A stretch of DNA of 64,000 nt from Chionoecetes opilio (Eukaryota; Arthropoda; Malacostraca; Decapoda; Majidae): contig JACEEZ010001101.1 in the NCBI GenBank assembly GCA_016584305.1, positions 145,001-209,000 on the forward strand, written 5' to 3'. Shown here in pieces: positions 30,652 through 44,000 of the stretch; the stretch's first letter is position 1, and every line of letters begins with the position of its first letter. The notes under the pieces are model-generated. The model saw only the letters and a list, made by a program, of their open reading frames with translations. It was not told the DNA's origin and searched no databases. Position numbers and translations under genes: made by a program.

Positions 30652-33340
30652 AAGAAAAAATGCTACCCTAATTTTGTAATAATGAATGGGCTAAAATTTA
30701 TATCAGCCTGACTCGGGATACAAACCGGTGCAATTTATACAATATTTATTGTGACAAATTTACATTACATTTGGTTATGTACATATTATTGACAATATAA
30801 TCTATTTTACACTGACATGTAGTTCCACTTTAATAATAATACTCTTCCAGTTTCAAGACATTTAGTTAATGTTGGACCTTCCTAACTCTCCTCCCGTGTG
30901 CACCTCTTGCCACCAAACACACACGTGCGTGTCCATACACACATGCACATGTACACACACATACACACACCTTGTAGCCTTCACCCAGCCTGATGTACAA
31001 TTAACACAGTCACCAATGACCCCAGGACCAGGAGGGCCTGGCTGGGGCACGACACAGACAAGAGTCTGGGAGGCGAGGGAGGGTGGCGGTGGCTGCTCAT
31101 CCCCCACAGCACAGGGAATACCTTTTTGATGTCAACACCTCAGTACAAAAACACCTGTCCAGTACAACACTGGACCAGGGGAGGGTTGCTCTAGGGACAC
31201 CAGAGGGTGGGAAGCCTTGGGTCTGGAGCTGCAGATAATGGGTGCATGCACACTGGCACAGCCACTCTTATTTTTTTCTATTTAAATAGTTTACATTATT
31301 TCTGCAAATCATAGCCTAAGAAATGTCTTCCCAAGAATGTATTCTAAACCAAACATTGAGGATACATCCTGACAGGGGCAAGTCTTCAGGCCACAATATG
31401 AGGAGAGAAAATGCAAAAAGACAAGGAAACAATCACTTCAATGTGTGGCTTCCACCACTCTGCCAGGAGCCACCCGGACAAGCGGAGGCGAGAGGCCGAG
31501 GCAGGATGTCATTAACCTACACGCACACCGGAGGAGAGCACACACTTCAGTCAGGGTAAAACAGACATGACAACATCACATGACCGGCAGGGGTGCCGGG
31601 AGGGCCAGCAAAGCCGCCACCGTTGCCTTGCACTTCAGCGGCAGACGGACACTTGATGCAAGCGAGGCGGTGCACTACGAGGCTGAGCAAAGTTTGTCGT
31701 GAGAGTCGGGACGCCGGCCGCCCCGCTCTCAGTCCTCTAAACATAGACACAGCGTAGATTCATATCTCGGCACAGTAGCGATGCACCACATCTCTATAAA
31801 AACCACAAATATACACCATCGACACGGCCGAGAGAGTCATAAATAAGCGGCTTATTTGGGTAAATGCCTTTCTTTTAGTTTTTCTGCGCACACTGACATC
31901 TTAATAGTAATTTGCCTCGCTGGATCTGACTCGCAATCGTAGGTCATGATTATCACTTGGAAACTTATGTTGGCAGGAATCATACAAAGGAAACTATATA
32001 TTATCATTTGTGCTTCGAGACATTTAAGAATGTATACAGCCTATTGCTTGTCCCAGGTATTGGAAGTCACTTTATAAGGACCTCATCCCCTTAATACCTC
32101 AAAGACTGAATCACATCTGCTTCCCTAATACACACATTCCAGCAACTCTTAACATCACACAACATTCCTTCAGCCAGTGAGCTAAAACACCAGAGACAAG
32201 GCTTATGAAGGAACTCACAACAAAGCTGGACAAGTAACAATAGACCTTATGGTAATTTAATGTTATTTACACCGACGCTTCTGCCCAGCTCGGCGCCAGC
32301 TTGTCAAGAGTGACGGACGCCTGCCCTTAGGTATTTAAGTATTGCTTTGGTAAGAAGACTGTCCAATCCAGAACCTACAGCTAGACACCTTGGTAGAGAG
32401 AGAGAGAATGGTGAATTATATGGGAAGACAGCTGAATGACGATGAAAAATGACGAAAATTTAAGAATTATACATAGACAGAAGACAGTAGAATGATAATG
32501 AGAAAAAAAGATGGTGAATTATATGAAGATACAATGAACAATGAGGAAAAAATAATTATGCACATAGACATGGAGGAAGACAGTAGAATGATGAGACAAA
32601 AAAAAATAACAAATAGACATTAAAAGACGGCACAATAATAATGAATAATAAATGAATAATGAATAATAATAATTGAAAAACAAGACGAGGAAGGAGAGAA
32701 ATTCGATGACTGGACGAGACAGTAAACATAAGAATGATGCAGAGAAAAAAATGTATTTAATATATATCGTAAAAAAAAATGTGACGGAGAATGTGAAGAG
32801 AACATATAATTATACCTTGCTAGTTGTTACCACCATCACCACCACCTCCATCGTTAGGACAATTTAATTAATAAGAGTGGATGGAGAGGTGGTAGAGGCA
32901 TAACGCAAAGCAACATCACAGAAATTATCATCATCATCATTATATAAAACAAAAAAAAAAAAAAAAAAAAAAAAAACCCTAACCTGGCATATAGGTGCAC
33001 TTTTTACAGTAACAAATATACTCTTGTTCCGTGCACATAAGTATACACAATACGTCTATATATTTACACACATAAGCTCTCGCCACATAGTACGGTAACT
33101 ATTATAACCACCTTAGAAAAAATATATAAATACTAGCTAGTGACAAAAAAAAAAAATTACCTTGGGAAAAAAAAAAAAATCCTACCGTGACAAAAAAAAA
33201 ATTATCGTGGTATAAAAAAGATAAATAATAAAGCATTTGCGTAACGTTGGGTAGGATGGGGGGGGGGGGGGAAGAGAGCATATTATAATACCACCAAAAA
33301 TTTGAGTAACAACCTAGAGCACTCCCTCAACTGTATACAA
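30652..33340. other. Convergent 3' flank, mostly unique
   Basis: No gene recognised. A minus-strand AATAAA (30745-30750) lies only about 95 bp beyond the MOCOS stop, so a long RNF19 3' UTR could end here. For MOCOS itself I see no canonical AATAAA nearby. From 32400 the sequence is AT-rich with poly(A) runs (32950-32976, 33147-33200). Confidence 0.5.
30745..30750 (-). terminator. Candidate minus-strand poly(A) signal
   Basis: AATAAA when read on the minus strand, within non-repetitive sequence. It is the best placed candidate for the distal end of the RNF19 transcript, but several other minus-strand AATAAA words exist between here and 39210. Confidence 0.3.
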
Positions 33341-33374
33341 AGATGTAGGTTTATTAGGGGAGTTACTATAGGGA

Positions 33375-34685
33375 AGGACTGAAGTGTTGAAAATGAAGAC
33401 CCAGTAAGGAATGAAGTGTTGAAAATGAAGACCCACTAAGGACTGAAGTGTTGAAAATGAAGACCCACTAAGGAATGAAGTGTTGAAAATGAAGACCCAC
33501 TAAGGAATGAAGTGTTGAAAATGAAGACCCACTAAGGAATGAAGTGTTGAAAATGAAGACCCACTAAGGAATGAAGTGTTGAAAATGAAGACCCAGTAAG
33601 GAATGAAGTGTTGAAAATGAAGACCCACTAAGGAATGAAGTGTTGAAAATGAAGACCCAGTAAGGAATGAAGTGTTGAAAATGAAGACCCACTAAGGAAT
33701 GAAGTGTTGAAAATGAAGAACTACTAAGGAATGAAGTGTTGAAAATGAAGACCCACTAAGGAATGAAGTGTTGAAAATGAAGACCCACTAAGGAATGAAG
33801 TGTTGAAAATGAAGACCCAGTAAGGAATGAAGTGTTGAAAATGAAGAACTACTAAGGACTGAAGTGTTGAAAATGAAGACCCAGTAAGGAATGAAGTGTT
33901 GAAAATGAAGACCCACTAAGGAATGAAGTGTTGAAAATGAAGAACTACTAAGGAATGAAGTGTTGAAAATGAAGACCCACTAAGGAATGAAGTGTTGAAA
34001 ATGAAGACCCACTAAGGACTGAAGTGTTGAAAATGAAGACCCACTAAGGAATGAAGTGTTGAAAATGAAGACCCAGTAAGGAATGAAGTGTTGAAAATGA
34101 AGACCCAGTAAGGAATGAAGTGTTGAAAATGAAGACCCAGTAAGGAATGAAGTGTTGAAAATGAAGACCCACTAAGGAATGAAGTGTTGAAAATGAAGAC
34201 CCAGTAAGGAATGAAGTGTTGAAAATGAAGACCCAGTAAGGAATGAAGTGTTGAAAATGAAGACCCACTAAGGACTGAAGTGTTGAAAATGAAGACCCAG
34301 TAAGGAATGAAGTGTTGAAAATGAAGACCCACTAAGGAATGAAGTGTTGAAAATGAAGACCCACTAAGGAATGAAGTGTTGAAAATGAAGACCCACTAAG
34401 GACTGAAGTGTTGAAAATGAAGACCCACTAAGGAATGAAGTGTTGAAAATGAAGACCCACTAAGGAATGAAGTGTTGAAAATGAAGACCCACTAAGGAAT
34501 GAAGTGTTGAAAATGAAGACCCACTAAGGAATGAAGTGTTGAAAATGAAGATCCACTAAGGAATGAAGTGTTGAAAATGAACTCACTAAGGAATGAAGTG
34601 TTGAAAATGAACTCACTAAGGAATGAAGTGTTGAAAATGAAGAGCCACTAAGGAATGAAGTGTGGAAAATGCAGACCCACTAATA
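33375..34685. repeat. 32-bp satellite array
   Basis: About 40 copies of a 32-bp unit, GGAATGAAGTGTTGAAAATG followed by AAGACCCACTAA (variants CCAGTAA, AACTACTAA). Very homogeneous, so recent. It lies between the convergent MOCOS and RNF19 genes, possibly inside the RNF19 3' UTR. Confidence 0.97.
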
Positions 34686-35419
34686 GTCGACTTCCTATCT
34701 TGAGCACAACAAGAGTGGCTGAGTGATAAAAGACTTAAGTTTTCATATTCAGTTCAGAGGCAAAGGAGGAAACGTAACATTTGAGAAAAGACAATCCACA
34801 GAGGCAAAAGAATAAGGTTAAACGACAAGTGAAGTGTTGTTGTTGTTGTAATTGGAGTGATAAAAAGACAAGATTTCATGTTCAGTTCTTGCCAAGCAGT
34901 GTTTACATCCCCATCCCTTGGAGAGGCCGAGGAAGCACTGTCAAATTTGAGAAAGGACAATCCACATAGGCAAAAGAATAAGGTTAATTGTTTGCTTTGC
35001 TTGTTGCTTTATCCACTCACCCACATACACATTCACTCACTCATTGCTCTATAAATTATGCATTCTTTCACACACACACACAAACTCAAAGCATGCACAT
35101 ATCACACCACTACTATCTTATCTCTAATGTAAACAAATTAATCATAATAAAAACCACAACCCTATCAGTCCTCATGGTATCACACACTCCACGTTCACGC
35201 CACTTCAGTCATTTTCCTGCCAAGCGAAAACCATAAAGAGAAAAGAAAATATACAAAAGTGCAGGAAAAAAATCAATCTTGACGTTTAGAAGGCTGCGTT
35301 TTGTTGGTGTTCTGATCTGCATAAAAAAACCTATTGTATTAGCCTGAATGGAGAGGATAAAGAGGACTTAGCTTTGAGGTGAGGTTCATGTTCCCTCACT
35401 CACTACTGCACTGGGTAGT

Positions 35420-36110
35420 TATGAGGAGGGAAGGATGAGGATGAAGCATGGAAGGAAGGAGAGAAAGGAGTGAGATAGGGTTTAGGAACAGGACAGAGAG
35501 AGGTAGGAAGAAGAAAAATGAGGGAAGGAAGAGAAAAAGAGGGAAGGAAGAAGAAAAAAGAGGGAAGGAAGAAGAAAAAAGAGGGAAGAAGAGAAATGAG
35601 GAAAGGAAGAAGAAAAAAGAGGAAAGGAAGAAGAAAAAAGAGGGAAGGAAGAAGAGAAATGAGGAAAGGAAGAAAAAAGAGGAAAGGAAGAAGAAAAAAG
35701 AGGGAAGGAAGAAGAGAAATGAGGAAAGGAAGAAAAAAGAGGAAAGGAAGAAGAAAAATGAGGAAAGGAAAGATAGGATTAGGAACATTTACAGGGCAGA
35801 GAGAGGTAGGAAGAAGGAAAAATAAGGAAGGAATATGGAGCGATGGAAAGAAGGAAAAGAAAGATGAAAAAGAGAAGGAAAGGAGGGATGTAATAAAGAT
35901 TGAAGGATTGAGAGAGCAAGCAAATGAAAGACACAGAGAGGAAGGAATAGGGAAATGGAAGTCAACGAGAGGATGGGAGAGAAAGTTAGAAAGGAGGGAA
36001 AGAATGGAGATTGAAGGAAGAGGAGGGAAAGGAAAGAAAAGAAACGAGGGAAGCAATGGAGATTGAAGGAAAAGGGAATAATAGAGAAGAAATAAGGTTA
36101 TGAATGGAGA
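35420..36110. repeat. Purine-rich GGAAGAAGAAAAAAGAG repeat
   Basis: Imperfect 20-60 bp units of GGAAGGAAGAAGAAAAAAGA type. Nearly all purine on the plus strand for about 700 bp. The Lys/Arg/Glu or Phe/Leu ORFs are artefacts. Confidence 0.9.
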
Positions 36111-36454
36111 CTGTAAAATGAAAGAAAAAAAACACACCAGATGTAACTATGGAAAATTTCACACGCACACAAAAGCACCAGCAAAGCAAACAATTTGTCA
36201 CCTAAAAACAAATTCGCATTATTCTCCTCCTCATTATTACTTATATATGTTTGGATACTATACCGTACAAACATATGAAACGCTGGGTAGGTACTTTGGA
36301 CAGAATATCTCAGCAGGTTGCAGTAACATGCATATTATGAATGAAAGTGGATTCCCTATTATGCTTTTTAGTCATTCTGCAAAATGATAAGAGAGAGAGA
36401 GAGATAAGATACTTTGATCCTATCTAGACACTTTGCAAGTACCAACTACAAGGT

Positions 36455-36575
36455 TATTGACTATACAAAGCGCCACCACGCCAGGACGAACCTGGTGGAC
36501 TCGAACCGCTGACCGAATGCAGGGACTCTACACGCGGGCCGAGTGTTCTACCAACCAGGCCACCCTGGCGGGCAG
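36455..36575 (-). mobile_element. tRNA-like SINE head
   Basis: On the minus strand: GCCAGGGTGGCCTGGTTGGT (A-box-like), then GCGGTTCGAGTCCACC (B-box), closing with GTCCTGGC, which pairs with the start. Spacing between boxes is larger than in a normal tRNA, so a tRNA-derived SINE is more likely than a tRNA gene. Confidence 0.6.
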
Positions 36576-36975
36576 AGAGAGAGGTAAAATTGATGTGTGT
36601 AGTGAAATCTGGTCTCTCATTCTCATACAACACACCCAAAAAAACCGAGAGAGAGAGTATGAGATAAATAAGAAGCTATCATTATGAGTATGAGAGAAAA
36701 AGAGAAAACTTGTGTGAGATAAATAATAAGTTATCATCATGAGTAAGTGAATAGCAACACTAAAATAACAACCTCTTGCCACATTCTTAAGTAATAATAC
36801 TAAAGCACGCAGTAGAGACGAGAGAGAATGAGATACAGTGTACATATATAAAAAATTAAGTTACATACGAGGGCATCACCGCGCTAATCCCCTCTTACTA
36901 ATACCCAATGGCAGACACTTAGGGCGAGGAGACTGCCCACTTACTGCTCTCTTGTGCGATGGCAGGAGGGCTACC

Positions 36976-37219
36976 TGGAACTGTCGCCGATCAGAACTCT
37001 CGCCGCCGTCGTAGTGTTCCAATTCTTGATATTACAGGACCCAATATATGCATTTAATCAAGTTTTACCTGTGTTTCTGCATTCAGGGATTAAATACTAG
37101 CAATAGCTTGATCAGTTAGGTTAAGTTAGGTGCCAATGTCCAGGTTAGGTTTAAATTTTCACGTCGGCGAGAGTTCTAGGTTGGTGTTTCGGCGAGAATT
37201 CCCATCGGCGACAGTTCCA
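36976..37219. mobile_element. Inverted-repeat MITE family 5
   Basis: Ends TGGAACTGTCGCCGATCAG and CATCGGCGACAGTTCCA, with inner CTCTCGCCG against CGGCGAGAG. About 244 bp, no coding capacity. Confidence 0.8.
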
Positions 37220-37544
37220 TAAACCGCAAGAAGGAGGAGGGAGGGGCTAAGGGGATACAGGGGGCAGGGCAGCAAGTATTAAGTGGTATCAAGTGTACTT
37301 TTAGCAACACGAGCAGTCCATATTCTTGTGCCTAAAGTGGAGGGAGGAAATAAGGGAATACAGGAATGGGGTAGCAGGTTATTAAGTGGTTTTAAGTGTC
37401 CTAGTAGCAACACAAGCAGTCCATATTCTTGTGCCTAAAGTGTTGAAGTGAGCAATCATTAGGATACGACATGACATTCGGATAAAGCAAAGCGGTCGAC
37501 GTGATTGATTGAGTCCTTCCTTGGTGGAGGGAGGCAGAGGAGGA

Positions 37545-37960
37545 ACGGGAACTATTATAAATACCACAACTATGCACCTTGTATCTATCCTGCTATTCTT
37601 TGTGGCCTTTATAGACTCCTTCCTTGGTTGTCTGGGGGCTGAGGAAGCATAAGGAGGCAGAGGAGGAAGAGGTTGAACTATTATAAATACCACAACTATG
37701 CACCTTGTATCTATCCTGCTATTCTTTGTGACCTTTATAAACTCTTCCTTGCTTGTCTGGGGGCTGAGGGAAGCATAAGGAGGCAGAGGAAGAAGGGACA
37801 CTATCATAAACATTACCACAACTATGCACCTTGTTTTCTGTCCTGCTATCCTTTGTGGCCTTGTCTGTTGGCTAAGAGAGGCATGAGGAGGATGGGGAAC
37901 TATCATAAATACTACCACATCTATGCACCATGTCTTCTGTCCGTCTATCCTTTGGTACCT
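37545..37960. repeat. Tandem repeat of 100-128 bp, four copies
   Basis: Units marked by ACTATGCACCTTGT, TCCTGCTATTCTTTGTG and GGGGGCTGAG. The 242-codon minus-strand ORF across it reflects repeat structure. A 70-bp near-duplicate (AGCAACACGAGCAGTCCATA) precedes it at 37310-37440. Confidence 0.85.
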
Positions 37961-38076
37961 CATAAACAAGGCTGGAATGTTATCATGCAGCATATGGAAG
38001 AGGGAGGGAGGGAGGAGGGACACACACACCACACCAACACACTGGACTTGTGTCATAGTTTGTGCTTTTATGACAC

Positions 38077-38290
38077 TTAAACCCCTTGAGACCCAGAACG
38101 TAATTTCCATTGTAATTTGGCTGCCATTAGACGATTTTTAGTGACTATAAGCAATATTTTACAGATATGACCTGTTTAGTATCCTTGTCCACTAACTAAT
38201 TTGGTATATTCAGTTACTTTTTGTAATTTTATGGCTCGATAATAGACTACTTTTCATAGCAAAGGAACAATCTGGGTGTGAAGGGGTTAA
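38077..38290 (+). mobile_element. TTAA MITE, copy 6
   Basis: TTAAACCCCTTGAGACCCAG at the left, GAAGGGGTTAA at the right, internal words as in copy 1. Between here and 39100 lies only a (GT)n tract (38801-38870) and GC-rich sequence that may be RNF19 3' UTR. Confidence 0.9.
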
Positions 38291-38798
38291 AGACACCGCA
38301 AAGGAATTGTGTGCCAAGTACTGTTAAAATTTACATGACTATTTCCAGGGTATTTTGCCACCCATCTATTTCTGCCTTTTGTAATACATAGAATACACGG
38401 CAAGGCAAAATGTTCCCGTCTTCATGATTACTCAACTCTCCCTTCAGATCAGCAAAAAGAACTAAAATTACCAGCACAAGTTAATAAATATTGCCAGATA
38501 CAAATAGCTTTGTAGATTAAGAGAAATTCTCTTCTCTAAGTACTCCTTGAAAATAGGAAAATCTCATTGTACTATTAATATGAATGTCAGACATCATGAC
38601 ACACTTCAACCTTGGTGTGTTCAGAGAAAGGACGTGTACCTTTCATAAGTAGAAAAAACATTATATAGAGAATGCCCTTTGTTATAAATGCAAACATAAG
38701 TAGTGAGATAGTAAGTCTTTCCTGATCTGAATGGGAGACCAAAAAAGTGAGTCGGGGATAACACACAGATATCCCGGCAGTAATGATTTCCTAGTGCA

Positions 38799-38872
<74 letters not shown>

Positions 38873-39209
38873 CCAGACAGGGCAGTGGTGGTGGTGCCCC
38901 TGCAGGCCATGGCAGGGGGGAGGGGGCACCGGGGGTCTCCCAGGGCTGGCTTCCTCCTCTGCCTCCCTCACCCAACTCTACCACTAAGGTATATTTAGTA
39001 CAGCACTGCCACCCCACGCTGGAGCCTCACCCTTCCCTACACCCTCCTCCCTTCACTACACTACACCTCCCTACATCTCCTCCCCTGCCCCCGTGCCAGC
39101 CATGCCCGCAGGCAGGTGCTCCCCCGGGGGGCATCACAGAGGTGGGCATCTCGTCCCCTCGCCCGGCTGAGGCATAAAAAAGAGGGAAGAAACAGTTATC
39201 ACAGACGTA

Positions 39210-41044
39210 CTAAGTCTCCAGCTTGGGGAAGGACTCGCACCGTGCCGGCCGCTCAAAGCTCCGACTGGCCTTCCCCTCGGCGCTGGAGGCCCGCCGCCGC
39301 CGCCCCCGCCGCTGGGGGTGTGGGGCGGGGGGACCGTGGGGCTGGTGCACCCCCGCCAGCACTGGGGAGGTGCTCTGGGGGGAGGTGGCAGCCCCGGGGG
39401 ATTGGGATTGGCTCTCCATTTCCGTCTGGCCCCCTAGGGATGAGGGGCCAGCAGGGGGAGCTGCCTGGCCCTCCTCAAAGGTGAAGGGGCCGTCGTTCTC
39501 CCCGTCGTGGTCCAGGGTGAGGGCCACGTGGTCGGCACCCTCCGCCCCGTCGCCCTGGAATGTGACGCCCCGGCCCCCCGAGGCACTGTGGCGCCGCGAG
39601 TACTGCCGCGCCGTGATGATGGCGCTCACGCTGTCCAGGCGCAGGTCGGCCGAGCCCGAGTCAGTGTTGTGGAGGAGGGAGGAGTGCAGGGCGGCGTGGT
39701 GTCCCATGCCCTCCATCACCCCGCTGGCACTGTCCCCGGTGCCACTCAGCTCCCCCTCATTCTCACTCTCACACACCTGCAACACAGGAGAAAACGGACC
39801 TTCAGCTATAACATCACAGGTGTCACTATAAAAATCCAGCCTGCGCCAACCAACGGGCAGAGAACCAGCCACCATCACTGCCCTCCATGATAAATAGCCT
39901 ACTGGCGCTATAGGCTTCAAGGTATAAAAAAAAAAAAAAAAAAACTCACACCTGCAACACAACACCCGACACACACCCGCACAACACACATCATGGACCA
40001 CAAACCATCAAGAAACATATAATGGAACACGAACTGCCAAACTTTTGCCTCATTACACGTGAAACAATAAAATAAACAATAATAATAATGCAGAAACCCA
40101 CTTCAACACAAGGAATTAGAACAAAACACGATAATAATGCAGAAATCTAGCTCAACACATAAGGAATTAGATACAAAACACTAAGTAAAAAAAAATACTT
40201 GTCACTTACAAAATCAACATCTCACACAGCAAATAAAAAAAGGGTCAATAAAAAACACAATAATAATGCAGAAATCTAACTCAACACATAAGGAATTAGA
40301 TACAAAACACAAAATAAAAAATATAAATAAATAAATAAATGCAAAAAAAAACCCTTCGTCACCCTCACAAAACCAACATCTTAAGCCCCGTCCACACTAT
40401 CATCACCACCGTCGGCGCTGCCGTCCGTCCCGCGGGAAGCCCGTTGCCAGGTCCTTCTCCACACACGTTGGCCAGGAGACGCCTGATTCAAGCTGATACA
40501 TTCCATGTCGACTATACAATCGCGATAGAACGAAACCAGACGATAGAACTGCACCCAATAATACTCATGGCGCATTTCTGCATATCAAAAAAAAAAAACA
40601 AAAACTACCTTGTCACAAAAACTATAGCAAAACGAAATAGTGTATCAGAAACTTAACAATTTTACTTAATGACACGCAATCTCCGACATTTTCTCTACCA
40701 CTGAATGATCACATACCAAAAATCATGATATTCTGCTGAGACTTCAACCAAGGAATAGCAACAAAAACATATATAGAGTGAAAACTGCCGAAACTAAGCA
40801 TGTTGTTGCGAACCCTAAGTAAGGAATGCCTCGCCACTAAAACCTCATGTTCCAGCAACACAGGAGGTCAAAAACCTATATGCGAAATCTAGCTCACACT
40901 AAGGCATTAGAAGAACGAAAAAAACGTTATGACAGGAAGCGCCACAAGAAAGATGTCGTCCTGGACAAAGCCTATCTTACACAGTAGGTAAAAAAATACC
41001 CAACCACTATACTCCTAAGTAATAAAAAAAAAAAAAAAAAAAAA

Positions 41045-41081
<37 letters not shown>

Positions 41082-44000
41082 TGAATAATAAATAATGAAA
41101 AAGGTAACAGAAAAAAAAAAAATAATAATCAATAATGAAAAAAGTACCAGAAAAAAAGAAAAAAAAAGTCCGGGAGAGCCCAGCGGTCCACCACCTTGTA
41201 CTGTAGCAGCGAGCCGGTCAGTCCCCGCATGGAGGCGTTCTCCGTGTCCACGGTGAGTGTGGAGCGCTCCGAGATGGCCAGCGAGGCCGTCTCCCCGCTG
41301 GCAGTGGATCGCGTCCCCTGTGCTATGTCCACGTGTACCTCCAGCCTGGTGGGGGAGGAGGAGAGGAAGGTCAGGGCAGGATTAGGGGAAGGAAAATATG
41401 ACATGACACATACATCCAGCCTGTTTGGAGGGAAGACATGTGAGAGGAATAAATACGGGAAATGCAGGAAAAGAAAACTACAGGATAATTACAGTATTTT
41501 ACGGCTTATAAGACGCACTTTTCCCCTAAAAAATACCCTGAAAAATACTCGTGCGTCTTCCAAGATGAGTGCTGCAGGAGGTTGCTTAGGGCACTTAAGG
41601 ACAGTGGGGTTTTTTCTTCTGGAAAGTCACTTAAGGACAGATAAAAAAAAAAATCTGGAAAGTCACTTAAGGACAGTTTAGAATTTTTTTCTGGAAAGTC
41701 ACGTTACTCCACTTTAGAGGAGTAAAAAAAAAAAAAGTGAAAATTTGCGAAAACTTGTTAAACCTCAGCCTCATGTGTTGGTGTTACCGTCCCAAAAGAT
41801 TGCTGTCATTTGACTCTTTTTCTTCTTCTATTTTTAATAAATATTATAAGTACTATAGGTAGGCTGGCAATGATTTGTTTACATATGACGTAATAGCACG
41901 TGGCCAGCTCATATGTACTATTTTTTCCCTTTTTGTTCTTGGTTTTGCTATATTTTTCTGTCTCCAAAGAAAGAAAGAAAGAAAAAAAACTTTGAAAACA
42001 TAATATAACACAATATCAACATGTATATCGGGCAACAGGTTTGATGGTCTGCTTTTTTTTCATTTTTTCTTAGAATTTTTTTTCCAAAATCAGGGTGCAT
42101 CTTCCAAGATGCAGCGTCTTATAAGCCATAAAATAGGGTAAGTAGAGGAAAACTGTCACATGTACATACCTCCATCCTGGGTTTGAGGAGGACAATTTTG
42201 GAGGTTTGAGGTGATTTTGAGGGAAGGAAAAGAGAAACTAGAGGGTAAGGTAGAGGAACATGGCCAACAATCTCGGTCAATTCTTTGTGGCTCCCTGTCC
42301 AGAAAACCAATTCAGGTGAAAATTGTCAGAAATAAGAATAAAAAATCACTAAAAAAACCGACATCAAAGTATTACAGTATAGCATCCAGTGTAATACTAA
42401 GGACAAAAATAATCATTCAAGCCTCAAACATCAAAAAAATAGAACAAAATATCCAATATATTAACCCCTTCACGTCCAGATCTTTCCTTTGCTATAAAAA
42501 GTTGTCTGTTGTTATAGCCATAAAATTACAAAAAGTAACTGAATATACTTAATTAGTTAGTCGACAGTGATACTAAAGAAGTCATGTCTATAAAATATTG
42601 CTTATATATCACTAAAAATTGTCTAATGGTAGCCAAATTACAATGAAAATTACATTCTGGGCGTGAAGGGGTTAACACCAAAGAGAACCCGTCCATTACT
42701 AGGGTTACAAGGGTGACTTACCTATTGGTCCTGGAGATGCAGGACGAGGCGATGGAGCCGGTGAGGGAGGCCGGGGCGATGGCCGTGGTGCTGGCGCTCT
42801 CCCGGTCACTCTCGGCCAGGGCGTGCGCCGCCGAGTCTGCCGAGAGCGACGCCCCGCAGGACACCTCCCCTATGCTGGCCGTGCCCCCCCCCACGTGGCT
42901 CGACTCTGAAGGGCAGGAGGAGAAGAGACTGAGAAATTCTGAAGGGGAAGAAGAGTGAGATTAAGGGTGAGTAGATAGACTAAGGAACATATAGATATAA
43001 TAACAGAATGAGGTAAGAGGATTAAGGCTGTGTATTGCTTCAAATACAAATGGAAAAAATAACTACCTAGTTGTTTTTGGGTAATAATCAAATGAAGCTT
43101 TCTTTACACACAAATATATAGTTTCCTGACCCTACACAACACACTATACATAAGGTTTCCTAGGTACCTCTATACACACAACCAACACCCCCGGCTCACC
43201 TGACTGTCTTCCCGGGAGGCCGAACACCATGCCGTTCTCGTCGTCGAAGGCAATCCGCACCCCTGAGGCGGAGGTTGTGACGCCGCAGCCCCCCGAGCGG
43301 CACAGCGACACGGGCACCACGCCGTACACGTAGGCCAGCAGGATGGGCACCCCTATGCTCACCGCCAGGCCCGCCAGCACTGGGGAGATGACGGCCTGGG
43401 GGGTGAAGGGGAGGATACAAAGGTGGTTATTACATAAGAACATAAGAAAATAAGGAAGCTACAAGAGGCCGTGAGACCTACATTTGGTAGTTCCTGTTAC
43501 CTAACACTACCTACACCCACCTTTCATCCCCATCCATGAATTTATCTAGCCACCATTTAAAGCTCTCTAATGACTCCGCACTAACTACCTGTCTACTGAG
43601 TCCATTCCAATCATTTACCACCCTATTTGTGAACCAGTTTTTCCCTATTTCTTTTTTAAATCTACGCTTTTCCAGCTTGAATCCGTTAATTCTTGTTCTA
43701 CCCTGGTTAATAGCCGTAAGAACTTTTCCTACCTCTCCTTTATTAAATCCCTTTATCCACTTAAAAACTTCTATCAGATCGTCCCTTACAATAATACAAT
43801 GACAATGAGGGAGATGACAGCCTGGGGGGAGGATAATGCAATGGATAGAGATAGATGGCAAAGGATTGGATAAGGGGAGCGGGGGATAACAGAGGAGAAT
43901 AGAGGATAGAGATAGAGGAGGATAATTGGATACATTGAAGGAGCCGAGTACAGTGCTGATAATATGGAGGTTAAAGTAGTTTGGGCATGAGAAGAGGAGA

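Noticed and set aside
35403..36137. 244-codon minus-strand and 182-codon plus-strand ORFs
   Set aside because: Low-complexity Phe/Leu/Ser and Arg/Lys/Glu translations of a purine-rich tract; no family resemblance.
36455..36575. A genuine tRNA gene
   Set aside because: A- and B-box words and a short closing stem are present, but box spacing is too long and I could not fold an anticodon arm. SINE head preferred.
37382..38110. 242-codon minus-strand ORF
   Set aside because: Spans four tandem copies of a 100-128 bp repeat and part of a TTAA MITE. The apparent protein repeats follow the DNA repeats.
39223..39831. 202-codon plus-strand ORF opposite the last RNF19 exon
   Set aside because: Shadow of the GC-rich coding exon on the minus strand, which has matching phase and splice sites.
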